From NCBI GenBank assembly GCA_026398575.1, contig JAPLSP010000081.1:1-7218 (forward strand): a stretch of DNA of 7,218 nt, written 5' to 3'. The notes beneath the pieces are model-generated. The model did no database searches. It saw nothing but the letters and a program-made list of their open reading frames with translations, and was not told the DNA's origin. The stretch is from Candidatus Sumerlaeota bacterium. GTDB lineage: Bacteria > Sumerlaeota > Sumerlaeia > JADFCT01. Position 1 is the stretch's first letter; each line of letters starts with the position of its first letter. The translations under genes and the position numbers were made by a program. Positions 1-6,358 of this stretch are shown in pieces.

Positions 1-24
1 TGTTTTCAGCCGCCACGAATCCAT
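1..24 (-). CDS. Possible 5' end of a divergent gene, paralogous start to the 225-962 gene
   Basis: Read on the minus strand, the ATG at 24-22 opens a frame giving MDSWRLKT up to the window edge. The plus-strand gene at 225 begins MDSMRLKT. The A/G-rich bases just before each ATG are also mirrored. The single amino-acid difference (W for M) comes from two adjacent mismatches that keep the frame. Only eight codons are visible, so coding is inferred purely from the symmetry. The alternative is that the palindrome is a non-coding repeat whose right end happens to supply the start of the neighbouring gene. Confidence 0.3.
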
Positions 25-248
25 TCACTTTCTTTTCGCTTATGAACTGAAAGTAATGCCGTCGCGAGCGGCGCCAGCATTTGGAGTGCGGTTGCTGGCT
101 GCCGCTTCTGCTACGCCAATCTGATAGAAAAATCGTAGCAAAAGCGGCAGCAAGCAACCGCACTCCAAATGCTGGCGCCGCTCGCGACTGCATTACTTTC
201 ATTTCATAAGCGAAAAGAAAGTGAATGGATTCGATGCGGCTGAAAACA
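1..248. repeat. Long near-perfect inverted repeat (115-bp arms)
   Basis: Base i pairs with base 249-i along the whole of 1-115 against 134-248, with no gaps. I count six mismatched pairs, so the arms are about 95% identical, and the unpaired centre is 116-133. The repeat is still matching at base 1, so the left arm may continue outside the window. The right arm contains the start codon and first eight codons of the membrane protein gene at 225. The left arm carries a mirror-image ATG at 24-22. The scattered mismatches argue against a simple foldback assembly artefact, whose arms should be identical. It could be a mobile palindromic element, or the shared 5' regions of two divergent duplicated genes. 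Confidence 0.93.
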
Positions 249-962
249 CTGTGGCGATGGATCAAACGCGACTGGGCGGATTGGGTAGTTTTGGCGATCG
301 CCTGGGTTTGGGTGGCGGCGGGTTTTGGGATTGCCTGGTTTTCATCTTCGCCCGACGTGAGCGAAATTGGTCTTGGCATATTGATCTATGCCTTTTACCT
401 CATGCCGCCTTTGGCGTGCAGTTGGTTTTTGATCCGCATGAGCGGACGCGCGATGGCGATGACGCAGATTGCCCTGCGCGAGGAGTTGGCGATGACGCTG
501 CTCGGTCCGCGGGATGTTTTTCGCGCGCGCCTGATGCGGCGGATGTGGCTGAAAACTCTTCCCATCTCAGGAGTATGGCCGTTTGTGATCGTTCTCATGC
601 AACTTGTCAGTACAAGACCTTTGAAAGGGAGCGATTGGCTCTGCTGTGTGGAATGGGGATTATTATGCGCCGATGGTTTTCTTGCGGCGTTTCTCGGCGT
701 TCTGATTCTGGTTGTTCGTCGCTGCCACACGCGCCGGATGGGCTATGGATACGATGCGCTCATTCCCTGGATCACCGGCGTCGTCGCCGTCCTGGCGCCG
801 GCCTTCATCATATTTGCGATAATCGTTGAATATTTTTTTTCGGCGCCCCCTTGGGCTAAATATATAGGGCCCACGTTGGGGGCGACGGGAGTTCTTGCCG
901 CGGCGGTTTGGAGGGCGTGGCGATGGGCGCTCTGGAGATATTTCATTATCCCGGAAAAATAG
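225..962 (+). CDS. Unrecognised multi-pass membrane protein
   Basis: The predicted protein has 245 residues and about six hydrophobic segments, near residues 20-39, 47-70, 114-128, 144-164, 180-206 and 213-229. There is a basic N-terminus (RWIKRDW) and a basic tail (WRAWRWALWR). A cytoplasmic-type loop at 71-112 contains EELAMTLLGPRDVFRARL. This faintly recalls the coupling loop of ABC-2 permeases, where an acidic stretch and an LLxxPxxxxE/D-like segment are common. I do not recognise the family firmly. The ATG at 225 is preferred over the downstream ATG at 234 because the 225 codon is mirrored in the left arm of the inverted repeat, while 234 falls on a mismatch. The upstream A/G-rich GAAAAGAAAGTGA is only a weak ribosome-binding site. 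The stop lies 22 bp before the symporter, suggesting co-transcription. No ATPase gene is present in the window. Confidence 0.75.
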   Translation: MDSMRLKTLWRWIKRDWADWVVLAIAWVWVAAGFGIAWFSSSPDVSEIGLGILIYAFYLMPPLACSWFLIRMSGRAMAMTQIALREELAMTLLGPRDVFRARLMRRMWLKTLPISGVWPFVIVLMQLVSTRPLKGSDWLCCVEWGLLCADGFLAAFLGVLILVVRRCHTRRMGYGYDALIPWITGVVAVLAPAFIIFAIIVEYFFSAPPWAKYIGPTLGATGVLAAAVWRAWRWALWRYFIIPEK

Positions 963-984
963 CGTGTAGAGCTGACATTCAAAA

Positions 985-2436
985 ATGCATTCCATATTTC
1001 TTCTCATCTATTTCGCGGTGATCATCGTCGCTGGGATTACGCTGCGCCGGCGGGCGAAGGACAGCGCGGATTTTTTTCTTGCGCGGCGCTCGGCGGGCGT
1101 GGCGCTGGTGACGGGTTCGATGATCGCCACGATCTTCGGCGCCTTCGCTGTCATGGGCGTTTCGGGATTGGCCTGGCAGGGCGGCCTGACGGCGGGGTGG
1201 TATTTGTGGGGAGGCGTGATCGGCCTCGGCGTCCTGGGGTGCTGGGGACTGCGGAGGCTGGATATCGAGGGCGTCTATACGCTTCCCGAGCTGCTTGGGC
1301 GCGCCTATGGCCCCGCCATGCGTCGCGTCGCGGCGGCGCTGATCGCGCTGGCGTGGATCAGCCTGATCGCTGCGCAATTGATCGCCGTCGGCAAGATCGC
1401 GCGCTTTGTTTTCATGGACGCTGCTGCATCCGGCGCTTCGGCGGCTTCCTCCGTGGCTTCTTCCGCGTCGTGCGCTTTGTCCGCTGCTTCGCAACCGGGT
1501 TTCATTATCGCCGTCTCGGCGCTGCTGATCGGCTTCGCCTGTTTCGGCGGACAGCGCGCCGTTATGCGCACCGATTGCGTGCAGGCGCTTTTCATCGTGG
1601 CCGGGCTGGCGGCGCTGCTGATCGGCGCCATGCGAGCGCGGCCCGGCGCTCTGGCTTCGCTCCCCGAGGCAGGCGACCTTTTGCGGTTGCCGTTCAACAA
1701 AGCCATGATGCCCGGGCGATGGACCGCCGTCATGCTGACGTTTGGCGTGCCATTCCTGGTCGGGCCGGATATTTATTCGCGTCTCTTTTCGGGGCGGGGC
1801 AGGGACGCCGGGCGGCGGTCCGTCCTCTGGGTGGCGGCGATCATGATCCCATTGGTTTTGATGATCGCGTTGCTGGGCGTTCTTGCGCGCGCGATACTTC
1901 CCGAAAGGCCGGGCGGCGCCGACGCCAACACAGTTCTTCTTGAAATGGCGCGACTGGTCCTCGCTCCGGCATGGGGCGGCCTTCTGACGGCCGGGTTGCT
2001 CGCGGCCGTGATGAGCACCGCCAACACGTGTCTTTTGACGGTCTCGACGCTGGTGTGCCGCGATCTGCTCGACGCGCGCCGCGCCGCGCCGCTGGATGGG
2101 CCGCCCGCCGTGCGCCGCGCGCGATGGGTCGTCCTGATCGCCGGCGCGGCAAGCCTGGGCGCGGCGCTCTATTATCAGGACATCGTTCCGGCGCTGATGA
2201 ACTGCTATAAAGTCTATTCCCCGGCGGTGCTGGCGCCGTTTGGCGTGATGCTGCTTTGGCCCGGGCGGCGCTTTTCATCGCGGACGGGATTGGCGGCGCT
2301 GCTGTGCGGGGTCGCGCCGGCGGCGCTTGGTCTGGCGATGGGATCCGAAGCGCTGCAATTAATCGCATTCGCGGCCAGCGCGGCGCCGATTGCCGGAGAG
2401 GCCGCGTTTCGGCGCCTGACAGCGGCAACGCATTGA
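985..2436 (+). CDS. Sodium:solute symporter (SSS family)
   Basis: This 483-residue, strongly hydrophobic protein has the SSS layout: an N-terminal membrane helix, then SADFFLARRSAG at 27-38, matching the family's (D)FFLAGRS-type motif. A small-residue/Gly helix follows at about 41-60. The AAVMSTANTCLLTVSTLVCRD segment at 340-360 corresponds to the family's A-MS(S/T)-x(4)LL-x-S-x-(5)D helix, which supplies Na+-site Ser/Thr residues. It would import an organic solute with Na+ across the inner membrane; the substrate cannot be told from sequence alone. A low-complexity Ala/Ser stretch (about 145-169) sits in a loop between helices. No clear Shine-Dalgarno precedes the ATG, so translation may depend on coupling to the membrane protein gene 22 bp upstream. 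It ends 7 bp from the convergent STAS gene, with no visible intervening hairpin terminator. Confidence 0.88.
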   Translation: MHSIFLLIYFAVIIVAGITLRRRAKDSADFFLARRSAGVALVTGSMIATIFGAFAVMGVSGLAWQGGLTAGWYLWGGVIGLGVLGCWGLRRLDIEGVYTLPELLGRAYGPAMRRVAAALIALAWISLIAAQLIAVGKIARFVFMDAAASGASAASSVASSASCALSAASQPGFIIAVSALLIGFACFGGQRAVMRTDCVQALFIVAGLAALLIGAMRARPGALASLPEAGDLLRLPFNKAMMPGRWTAVMLTFGVPFLVGPDIYSRLFSGRGRDAGRRSVLWVAAIMIPLVLMIALLGVLARAILPERPGGADANTVLLEMARLVLAPAWGGLLTAGLLAAVMSTANTCLLTVSTLVCRDLLDARRAAPLDGPPAVRRARWVVLIAGAASLGAALYYQDIVPALMNCYKVYSPAVLAPFGVMLLWPGRRFSSRTGLAALLCGVAPAALGLAMGSEALQLIAFAASAAPIAGEAAFRRLTAATH

Positions 2437-2443
2437 AACATCG

Positions 2444-2815
2444 CTACGGTTGGGGGGGCTGCTCGCTGGAATCTTTCTGCGCTTCATCTTGCGCTTCATC
2501 TTCCAGTGTCGTGATGGGAAGCACCTTGTCCAGGCCCGTGATACGCAGAACTTCGCTGGATCGCTCCGTGACGCCGATGATTGCAAAGTCAACGCTGCGC
2601 GATTGGCAAGAGCGAAACGCAGACACCAGCATTCCAATGCCCATGGAATCCATGCGCTGAATGTCGGCGAGATTGATGAGGATCCGCTGCGTCCCATCCA
2701 TCAACGAAGCGCGCGCCATTTCTTCGCGCATCAGCGTGGACAACCGCCGGTCCAGTACGCCGGATAACCGGATTACGACGCTGGCGCCTTTTCGCTCTGT
2801 GAGGATTTCTTCCAT
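2444..2815 (-). CDS. STAS-domain protein, anti-sigma factor antagonist-like
   Basis: The protein has 123 residues from the ATG at 2815. Residues 1-103 fit the SpoIIAA/RsbV type of STAS domain: a starting beta pair (VVIRLSGVLDRR), ILINLADIQRMDSMGIGML at 45-63, and a closing IIGVTERSSEVLRITGLDKVLPI. Ser57 in MDSMGIG sits where family members are phosphorylated by their anti-sigma kinase. Its likely role is partner-switching regulation in the cytoplasm. No RsbW/SpoIIAB-like kinase, PP2C phosphatase or sigma factor lies in the window, so the partner is unknown. A Glu/Asp/Gln/Pro-rich tail (104-123) extends beyond the domain, and its last codons run through a C7 tract. The start is fixed by AGGTGA at 2820-2825 and a promoter at 2838-2866. 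A longer frame opening at TTG 2866 would begin inside the -35 box. Confidence 0.87.
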   Translation of the reverse strand: MEEILTERKGASVVIRLSGVLDRRLSTLMREEMARASLMDGTQRILINLADIQRMDSMGIGMLVSAFRSCQSRSVDFAIIGVTERSSEVLRITGLDKVLPITTLEDEAQDEAQKDSSEQPPQP

Positions 2816-2819
2816 AACG

Positions 2820-2825
2820 TCACCT
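2820..2825 (-). promoter_or_regulatory. Ribosome-binding site deciding the STAS start
   Basis: The minus strand reads AGGTGA here, four bases before the ATG at 2815. It selects this start over an in-frame TTG 51 bases upstream, which has no such site and overlaps the -35 hexamer. Confidence 0.65.
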
Positions 2826-2837
2826 GCTGGCGCCCGA

Positions 2838-2866
2838 TTTATCAGATGGTTTGGATAACCTGTCAA
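2838..2866 (-). promoter_or_regulatory. Sigma70-type promoter for the STAS gene
   Basis: On the minus strand there is a perfect -35 TTGACA (2866-2861), a 17-bp spacer, and a -10-like GATAAA (2843-2838, four of six consensus bases). Transcription would begin near 2831, giving a short leader that includes the AGGTGA ribosome-binding site. It lies between lpxD and the STAS gene, so the latter can be expressed independently of the upstream block. Assignment is by motif only. Confidence 0.65.
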
Positions 2867-2917
2867 CCTGAAAGTGAGGCAGGAGGCTTTTGGTGAAGTC
2901 TCCAGCCCAAATCCTCC

Positions 2918-3937
2918 CTAGCCTTCCTTCTCCTGCTTTCGCGCCATGCGCGCGAGAGTGGAGGCGTGGGGAGTCAGCCGGGCCATCGCCGCGAACTGCT
3001 TCTTGGTTTCCGATATTTCGCGCGCAGGGCTGCCGAGCACCTGCTGGCCGGCGGAGACGCTGTTTGCGACTCCGGACTTGGCGCCGATCACCGCGCCCGC
3101 TCCGATTTCAATATTGTCGCGCACACCGGCCTGCGCCGCGATAATGGCATTGTCGCCGATGATCGTGCTGCCGGCCACGCCCGATTGCCCGGCCATGATG
3201 ACATTGCGCCCGATCTGGACGTTGTGCGCGACCTGGCAAAGATTGTCTATCTTCGAGCCGGCGCCGATGACCGTCGCACCGAACGTGGCGCGGTCAATGG
3301 CTACGTTCGCGCCGATCTCGACGTTGTCCTCGATGATAACGGTTCCCGTCTGTGGCACCTTGTGCTGAACGCCATCGTGAAAGACATAGCCAAAGCCGTC
3401 GGCGCCCACGACCGTCCCGGAATGAATAATCACGTCCGCGCCAATCGTAATATCATAATACAGCGTCACGTTCGCATGGATGACGCTGCGCGGACCGATC
3501 TTCACCCGCCGCCCGACCACCGTCCCCGCTCCGATGTCGCACTCATCGCCCACCGAGGCGCCATCTTCGATAACGGCATGTGGACCGATATAGACGTCCT
3601 TCCCGACGGCGGCGCCGGCTGCGACGGCTGCTGTGGCATGAATCCCCGGCTGGCGCTTTTCAGGCTGATAGACGCGCGCAAGAACCAGCGCGAAGGCCAC
3701 CTTGGGGTCTTTGACCTTGATGAGCGTTTTCGAGCACGGCGCGGCGAAATCCTGCGGAACCAGCACGCACGTGGCGCGCGTTTGCTCGATCCGGCCCAGA
3801 TAAGCCTTGCCGCCCGCAAACGTCAGATCGCCTTCCTTCGCGAGATCGAAGGCATTCAGTCCCGTCAGAACCAGGGCGCCGTCACCTATAGCCTCGCCAT
3901 CCACCAAAGCGGCCACTTCGCTTATTGTCAACTTCAT
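2918..3937 (-). CDS. lpxD: UDP-3-O-(3-hydroxyacyl)glucosamine N-acyltransferase LpxD
   Basis: LpxD transfers a 3-hydroxyacyl chain from acyl carrier protein to the 2-amino group of UDP-3-O-acylglucosamine, the third step of lipid A synthesis, in the cytoplasm. The 339 residues are close to the E. coli length (about 341). Residues 1-97 form the N-terminal uridine-binding region, including EGDLTFAGGKAYL. Residues 98-300 are imperfect hexapeptide repeats ([LIV]GxxxxI-type) forming a left-handed beta helix. DNLCQVAHNVQIG at 231-243 places the expected catalytic histidine at His238. A helical basic C-terminus follows. The ATG at 3937 has AGGA nine bases upstream. It is not beside lpxA, fabZ or bamA as in many genomes. 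Instead it lies 29 bp downstream of the antitoxin gene, implying read-through from the proA/toxin-antitoxin block or an unseen promoter in or near that module. Confidence 0.97.
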   Translation of the reverse strand: MKLTISEVAALVDGEAIGDGALVLTGLNAFDLAKEGDLTFAGGKAYLGRIEQTRATCVLVPQDFAAPCSKTLIKVKDPKVAFALVLARVYQPEKRQPGIHATAAVAAGAAVGKDVYIGPHAVIEDGASVGDECDIGAGTVVGRRVKIGPRSVIHANVTLYYDITIGADVIIHSGTVVGADGFGYVFHDGVQHKVPQTGTVIIEDNVEIGANVAIDRATFGATVIGAGSKIDNLCQVAHNVQIGRNVIMAGQSGVAGSTIIGDNAIIAAQAGVRDNIEIGAGAVIGAKSGVANSVSAGQQVLGSPAREISETKKQFAAMARLTPHASTLARMARKQEKEG

Positions 3938-3966
3938 GGCATAGCGTCCTTATCCAATAATATCTC

Positions 3967-4224
3967 TCATAAATGAAATCTCTTCCTGGCTTCCTCGATA
4001 GGAACTCCTTTGCCTTGCTTGAATTGATCGCGAGCCCGTTTGACGCTCTTTTGAAACTCAGGATCATTGAGAAGCTGATATTCATATAGATCGTCTTCGG
4101 AGGAGAATCCCCGCAATATTCCAGCTGCTTTGCCATGGCGCGTGATAACGATATCTTCGTGTTCCGCCATTCGCAGCATCTTCGATAAGCCGCTTTTCAT
4201 TGTGTTCAGCGCTACGGTCTTCAT
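3967..4224 (-). CDS. Phd/YefM-like type II antitoxin
   Basis: From the ATG at 4224 the protein has 85 residues. Its N-terminal half, MKTVALNTMKSGLSKMLRMA then EDIVITRHGKAAGIL, matches the Phd/YefM DNA-binding fold, whose hallmark is an ITRxGKxxAxL-like strand. The C-terminal half (about 40-85, charged, with DDLYEYQLLNDPEF) would wrap and neutralise the toxin. By family precedent it would also repress its own operon. This start has GAGG six bases upstream. A frame open further upstream would overlap the toxin gene and has no such site. The gene begins 14 bp after the toxin stop, so the toxin comes first, the reverse of most Phd/YefM operons. The pair is about 45% GC, well below its neighbours. 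Confidence 0.85.
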   Translation of the reverse strand: MKTVALNTMKSGLSKMLRMAEHEDIVITRHGKAAGILRGFSSEDDLYEYQLLNDPEFQKSVKRARDQFKQGKGVPIEEARKRFHL

Positions 4225-4230
4225 GGCCTG

Positions 4231-4234
4231 CCTC
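4231..4234 (-). promoter_or_regulatory. Ribosome-binding site for the antitoxin
   Basis: The minus strand reads GAGG six bases before the ATG at 4224. It sits inside the 14-bp gap after the toxin stop codon. This supports the shorter antitoxin start and suggests translational coupling to the toxin. Confidence 0.55.
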
Positions 4235-4238
4235 GCAA

Positions 4239-4535
4239 TCAAAACGATTTTGTCCCTGATGTTTCCAGCCACTCAATTGCATCCGCCTTTGTAACGACCG
4301 CTATGATCTCCACAGTCGCTTCAGATACATCATAAAAAATGCGGTAGTTGTATATGCGCAATCTGTACTGAGGATGTAGCATCCCTCTCAATGCTTTAAT
4401 TCTGCTTTTGCTTTCTTTCCTTGGCTCATGGCGAAGATGTGTTTCGATGGCATCGAATATTATTGCGCGATCGTATTGCCTTATGCTGTCCAGCTGCTCC
4501 AGTGAGTTGTCTGAGAATTCTATGCCGTATCTCAT
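4239..4535 (-). CDS. RelE/ParE-superfamily toxin
   Basis: From the ATG at 4535 the protein has 98 residues. It has the RelE-fold order: an N-terminal strand (MRYGIEFSDNSLEQL), two helices, then the core LHPQYRLRIYNYRIFYDV (53-70) with the family's YRLRxxxYRIxYxV pattern, and a final IIAVVTKADAIEWL. RelE relatives cleave ribosome-bound mRNA while ParE relatives inhibit gyrase; this sequence alone does not decide which. Arg58, Arg60 and Arg65 are candidate RNA- or target-contacting residues. The ATG at 4535 follows GAGTGG at seven-base spacing. A TTG six codons upstream is possible but less likely. The gene starts 39 bp downstream of the proA stop and is much less GC-rich than proA, consistent with later acquisition. 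Confidence 0.85.
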   Translation of the reverse strand: MRYGIEFSDNSLEQLDSIRQYDRAIIFDAIETHLRHEPRKESKSRIKALRGMLHPQYRLRIYNYRIFYDVSEATVEIIAVVTKADAIEWLETSGTKSF

Positions 4536-4574
4536 ATTATGACCACTCGTCAATCGTGGTTCGCCATTGGGGAA

Positions 4575-5924
4575 TCACACCAGTACCCGGTGCGTATAAG
4601 GCTTGGCGTTCGGGCCGGCGTATTCGCTGACGGTTTGACCGCTGCCACGGAGAATATACTTATAGATGGTCAGCCCTTCAAGTCCCACGGGGCCGCGGCT
4701 GTGGATTTTATTCGTGCTGATGCCGACCTCGGCGCCCAGGCCGTAGCGGTAGCCGTCGGCAAAGCGCGTCGAAGCGTTGTGCATCACGGATGAGGAATCC
4801 ACGCGCCTCAAGAAACGCTCGGCGGCCGCCGCATCGCCCGTCACGATGGCGTCGGTGTGATGGCTGCTGTGGGCGTTGATGTGTTCGATGGCTTCATCCA
4901 CGCCGCTTACGATGCGCATCGCGACGATCAGGTCCAGATACTCGGCACGCCAGTCTTCCTGCGTGGCCGGTTCGATCTCCATGTCCTTCAGGCGCGCGCG
5001 CGTCCGCTCGTCGCCGCGAATCTTCACGCCTTTGGCGATCAGCGCCTGCGCCAGCCGCTCGAATTCGGCGGCGGGATATTCCTCGTCCACCAGGATTTTT
5101 TCGGCGGCGTTGCACACCGCCGGATACTGGCACTTGCTGTCCACGGCGATCCGGACGGCCATTTCGGGATCGGCGGCCCGATGGATATAAACGTGGCAGA
5201 TGCCGTCCTGATGTCCCGTCACGGGGATTTTCGTGTGGCTCATGATATGCCGGACCAGCTCGTTGCCGCCGCGCGGGATGATCAGGTCAATGTATTGGTC
5301 GAGGCCGAGCAGCGCGTTGACGTCCTCGCGCGTTTCGAGCAGATGCAGCCACCCCGCAGGCGCTCCGCCGGCCGCGGCGGCTTCGGCAAAGACGCGCGCC
5401 AGAATCTGGTTCGAGCGCTTCGCCTCGCTCCCGCCTTTGAGCAACAGGGCGTTGCCCGACTTCAGGCACAAACTCGCGATCTGCGGCAGCGCGTCGGGGC
5501 GCGACTCGAAGATGGCGCAGATCACGCCGATCGGACAGGAGACGCGGGTTAGATTCAGCCCTGCGTCCATCTCCGTCGCGCGCTGAATGACGCCGATCGG
5601 GTCGGGCAGCGCGGCCACGGCGCGCAATCCTTGCGGAATGGCATCGAATTTCGAGCCTTGCAGGTCGAGCCGTTTGATGAGCGGGCGGGCCAGTTTCCCC
5701 TCGGCGCAGAGGCGCTCGGCTTCCTCCAGGTCTTTCCTGTTTTCCGCCTGAATATCCGCGCGCCGCCGCTCATAAGCCTCCGCCACGGCCAGCAGCGCGC
5801 CGTTGCGGACCGACAGCGGCGCGTCGCCCAGCAGGATCGAAGCGGACCGAGCCTGGCGGGCCAGCGAAGCGATGGCGCCGCTGGTTGAGGCGCTTGGATC
5901 GTCGGCGATGGAATGACTGGACAT
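4575..5924 (-). CDS. proA: Glutamate-5-semialdehyde dehydrogenase (gamma-glutamyl phosphate reductase)
   Basis: ProA uses NADPH to reduce gamma-glutamyl phosphate to glutamate-5-semialdehyde, the second step of proline synthesis, in the cytoplasm. The 449-residue protein is somewhat longer than the usual length of about 415-430, mainly through an N-terminal Ser/Ala-rich extension. Visible motifs are IFESRPDALPQIA (138-150), LKSGNALLLKGGSEA (154-168), IIPRGGNELV (215-224) and PVTGHQDGICHVY (234-246). The active-site segment DSKCQYPAVCNAAEKILV (262-279) places the catalytic cysteine at Cys271. The final third contains HTDAIVT and the GLGAEVGISTNKIHSRGPVGLEGL signature. ATG 5924 has AGGAAG nine bases upstream. 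TATATAAG at 5958-5951 could be a -10 region, but no good -35 is seen. The partner proB (glutamate kinase) is not in the window. Confidence 0.97.
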   Translation of the reverse strand: MSSHSIADDPSASTSGAIASLARQARSASILLGDAPLSVRNGALLAVAEAYERRRADIQAENRKDLEEAERLCAEGKLARPLIKRLDLQGSKFDAIPQGLRAVAALPDPIGVIQRATEMDAGLNLTRVSCPIGVICAIFESRPDALPQIASLCLKSGNALLLKGGSEAKRSNQILARVFAEAAAAGGAPAGWLHLLETREDVNALLGLDQYIDLIIPRGGNELVRHIMSHTKIPVTGHQDGICHVYIHRAADPEMAVRIAVDSKCQYPAVCNAAEKILVDEEYPAAEFERLAQALIAKGVKIRGDERTRARLKDMEIEPATQEDWRAEYLDLIVAMRIVSGVDEAIEHINAHSSHHTDAIVTGDAAAAERFLRRVDSSSVMHNASTRFADGYRYGLGAEVGISTNKIHSRGPVGLEGLTIYKYILRGSGQTVSEYAGPNAKPYTHRVLV

Positions 5925-6358
5925 GATTTTTTGCTTCCTGATTCAAAGGCCTTATATATTTTCAGAGAGACGCCAAGCTCGCAAGGGGTAGCTCACAACT
6001 CTCGCTGCAAAGGCCCTGTAGGGGCCAAAGAAGACAGCCCAGGGCAACGCCCTGGGAACCGCCGATTCCCATTTCATTCCAGCCCTGTAAGGGCGGAAGA
6101 GATATTGGAGAAAAACGCTGAATTGCGTCTTTCGCCCTTTCAGGGCTTTATACGTTTTGTATGCTCTTTTCCCAGGGCGTTGCCCTGGGCTGTTTTCTTT
6201 TGTCCTTTCAGGGCGTCTTTGAATTCCACTTACATCCAGACTATCATAGAAATTTATTCGCTCTTATGAGAAACTGGATTAGCGGCGCCCTCTGGCAGAA
6301 TATTCGATCAAAAATCCTGCGACTCATAAGCTCGCGTCTCGATGAAATTATCATCCGG
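5925..6358. other. Non-coding interval between proA and the coiled-coil gene
   Basis: I see no supportable gene here. The proA-proximal end holds the ribosome-binding site and a possible AT-rich -10. The middle (6007-6221) is a nested palindrome, described separately. The remainder (6222-6358) is moderately AT-rich with no recognisable motif. No classic hairpin-plus-T-run terminator was found for the minus-strand gene ending at 6359; the palindrome could serve that purpose. Confidence 0.7.
6007..6221. repeat. Nested palindromic repeat cluster
   Basis: The core is a perfect 25-bp inverted pair at 6034-6058 and 6169-6193. It extends outward to 32 bp (6027-6058 with 6169-6200) with one mismatch. 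Each copy is itself a palindrome, CCCAGGGCAACGCCCTGGG. Inside lies a second inverted pair, 6080-6100 with 6127-6148, each with a GCCCT-nnn-AGGGC hairpin. Outside lies a third, imperfect pair at about 6007-6026 and 6201-6221 (GGCCCTGTAGGGGCC against a diverged partner). Three repeat types therefore mirror about a centre near 6114. The whole could fold into one large branched hairpin in RNA from either strand. It resembles REP/BIME-like intergenic repeat clusters. No transposase is present. Confidence 0.85.

Noticed and set aside
1..248. Foldback assembly or amplification artefact
   Set aside because: Provisionally rejected: six scattered mismatches between the arms are not expected from a foldback chimera, although only raw reads can settle it.
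1..248. Insertion sequence
   Set aside because: There is no transposase, and the centre is only 18 nt, so it is at most a non-autonomous palindromic element. A target-site duplication cannot be judged because the left edge is cut by the window.
221..829. Alternative plus-strand frame opening at GTG 221
   Set aside because: It overlaps the 225-962 frame and gives a charged, Cys/His-rich, non-protein-like sequence, while the other frame gives clean membrane helices.
1197..1943. Arg-rich frame inside the symporter gene (248 codons)
   Set aside because: It is a same-strand frame-shifted shadow of the symporter. The protein is almost all Arg, Ala and Gly.
2816..2866. N-terminal extension of the STAS gene from TTG 2866
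   Set aside because: The TTG is the start of the TTGACA -35 box, while the ATG at 2815 has AGGTGA and begins the STAS domain correctly.
2966..3976. Long open frame on the plus strand, antisense to lpxD (336 codons)
   Set aside because: It is an Asp/Arg/Ala-rich shadow of a clearly real LpxD gene, with no recognisable motif. Long antisense frames are common in GC-rich DNA.
4857..5552. Open frame antisense to proA (231 codons)
   Set aside because: Its composition is dictated by the proA codons. It has no domain and no ribosome-binding site worth noting.
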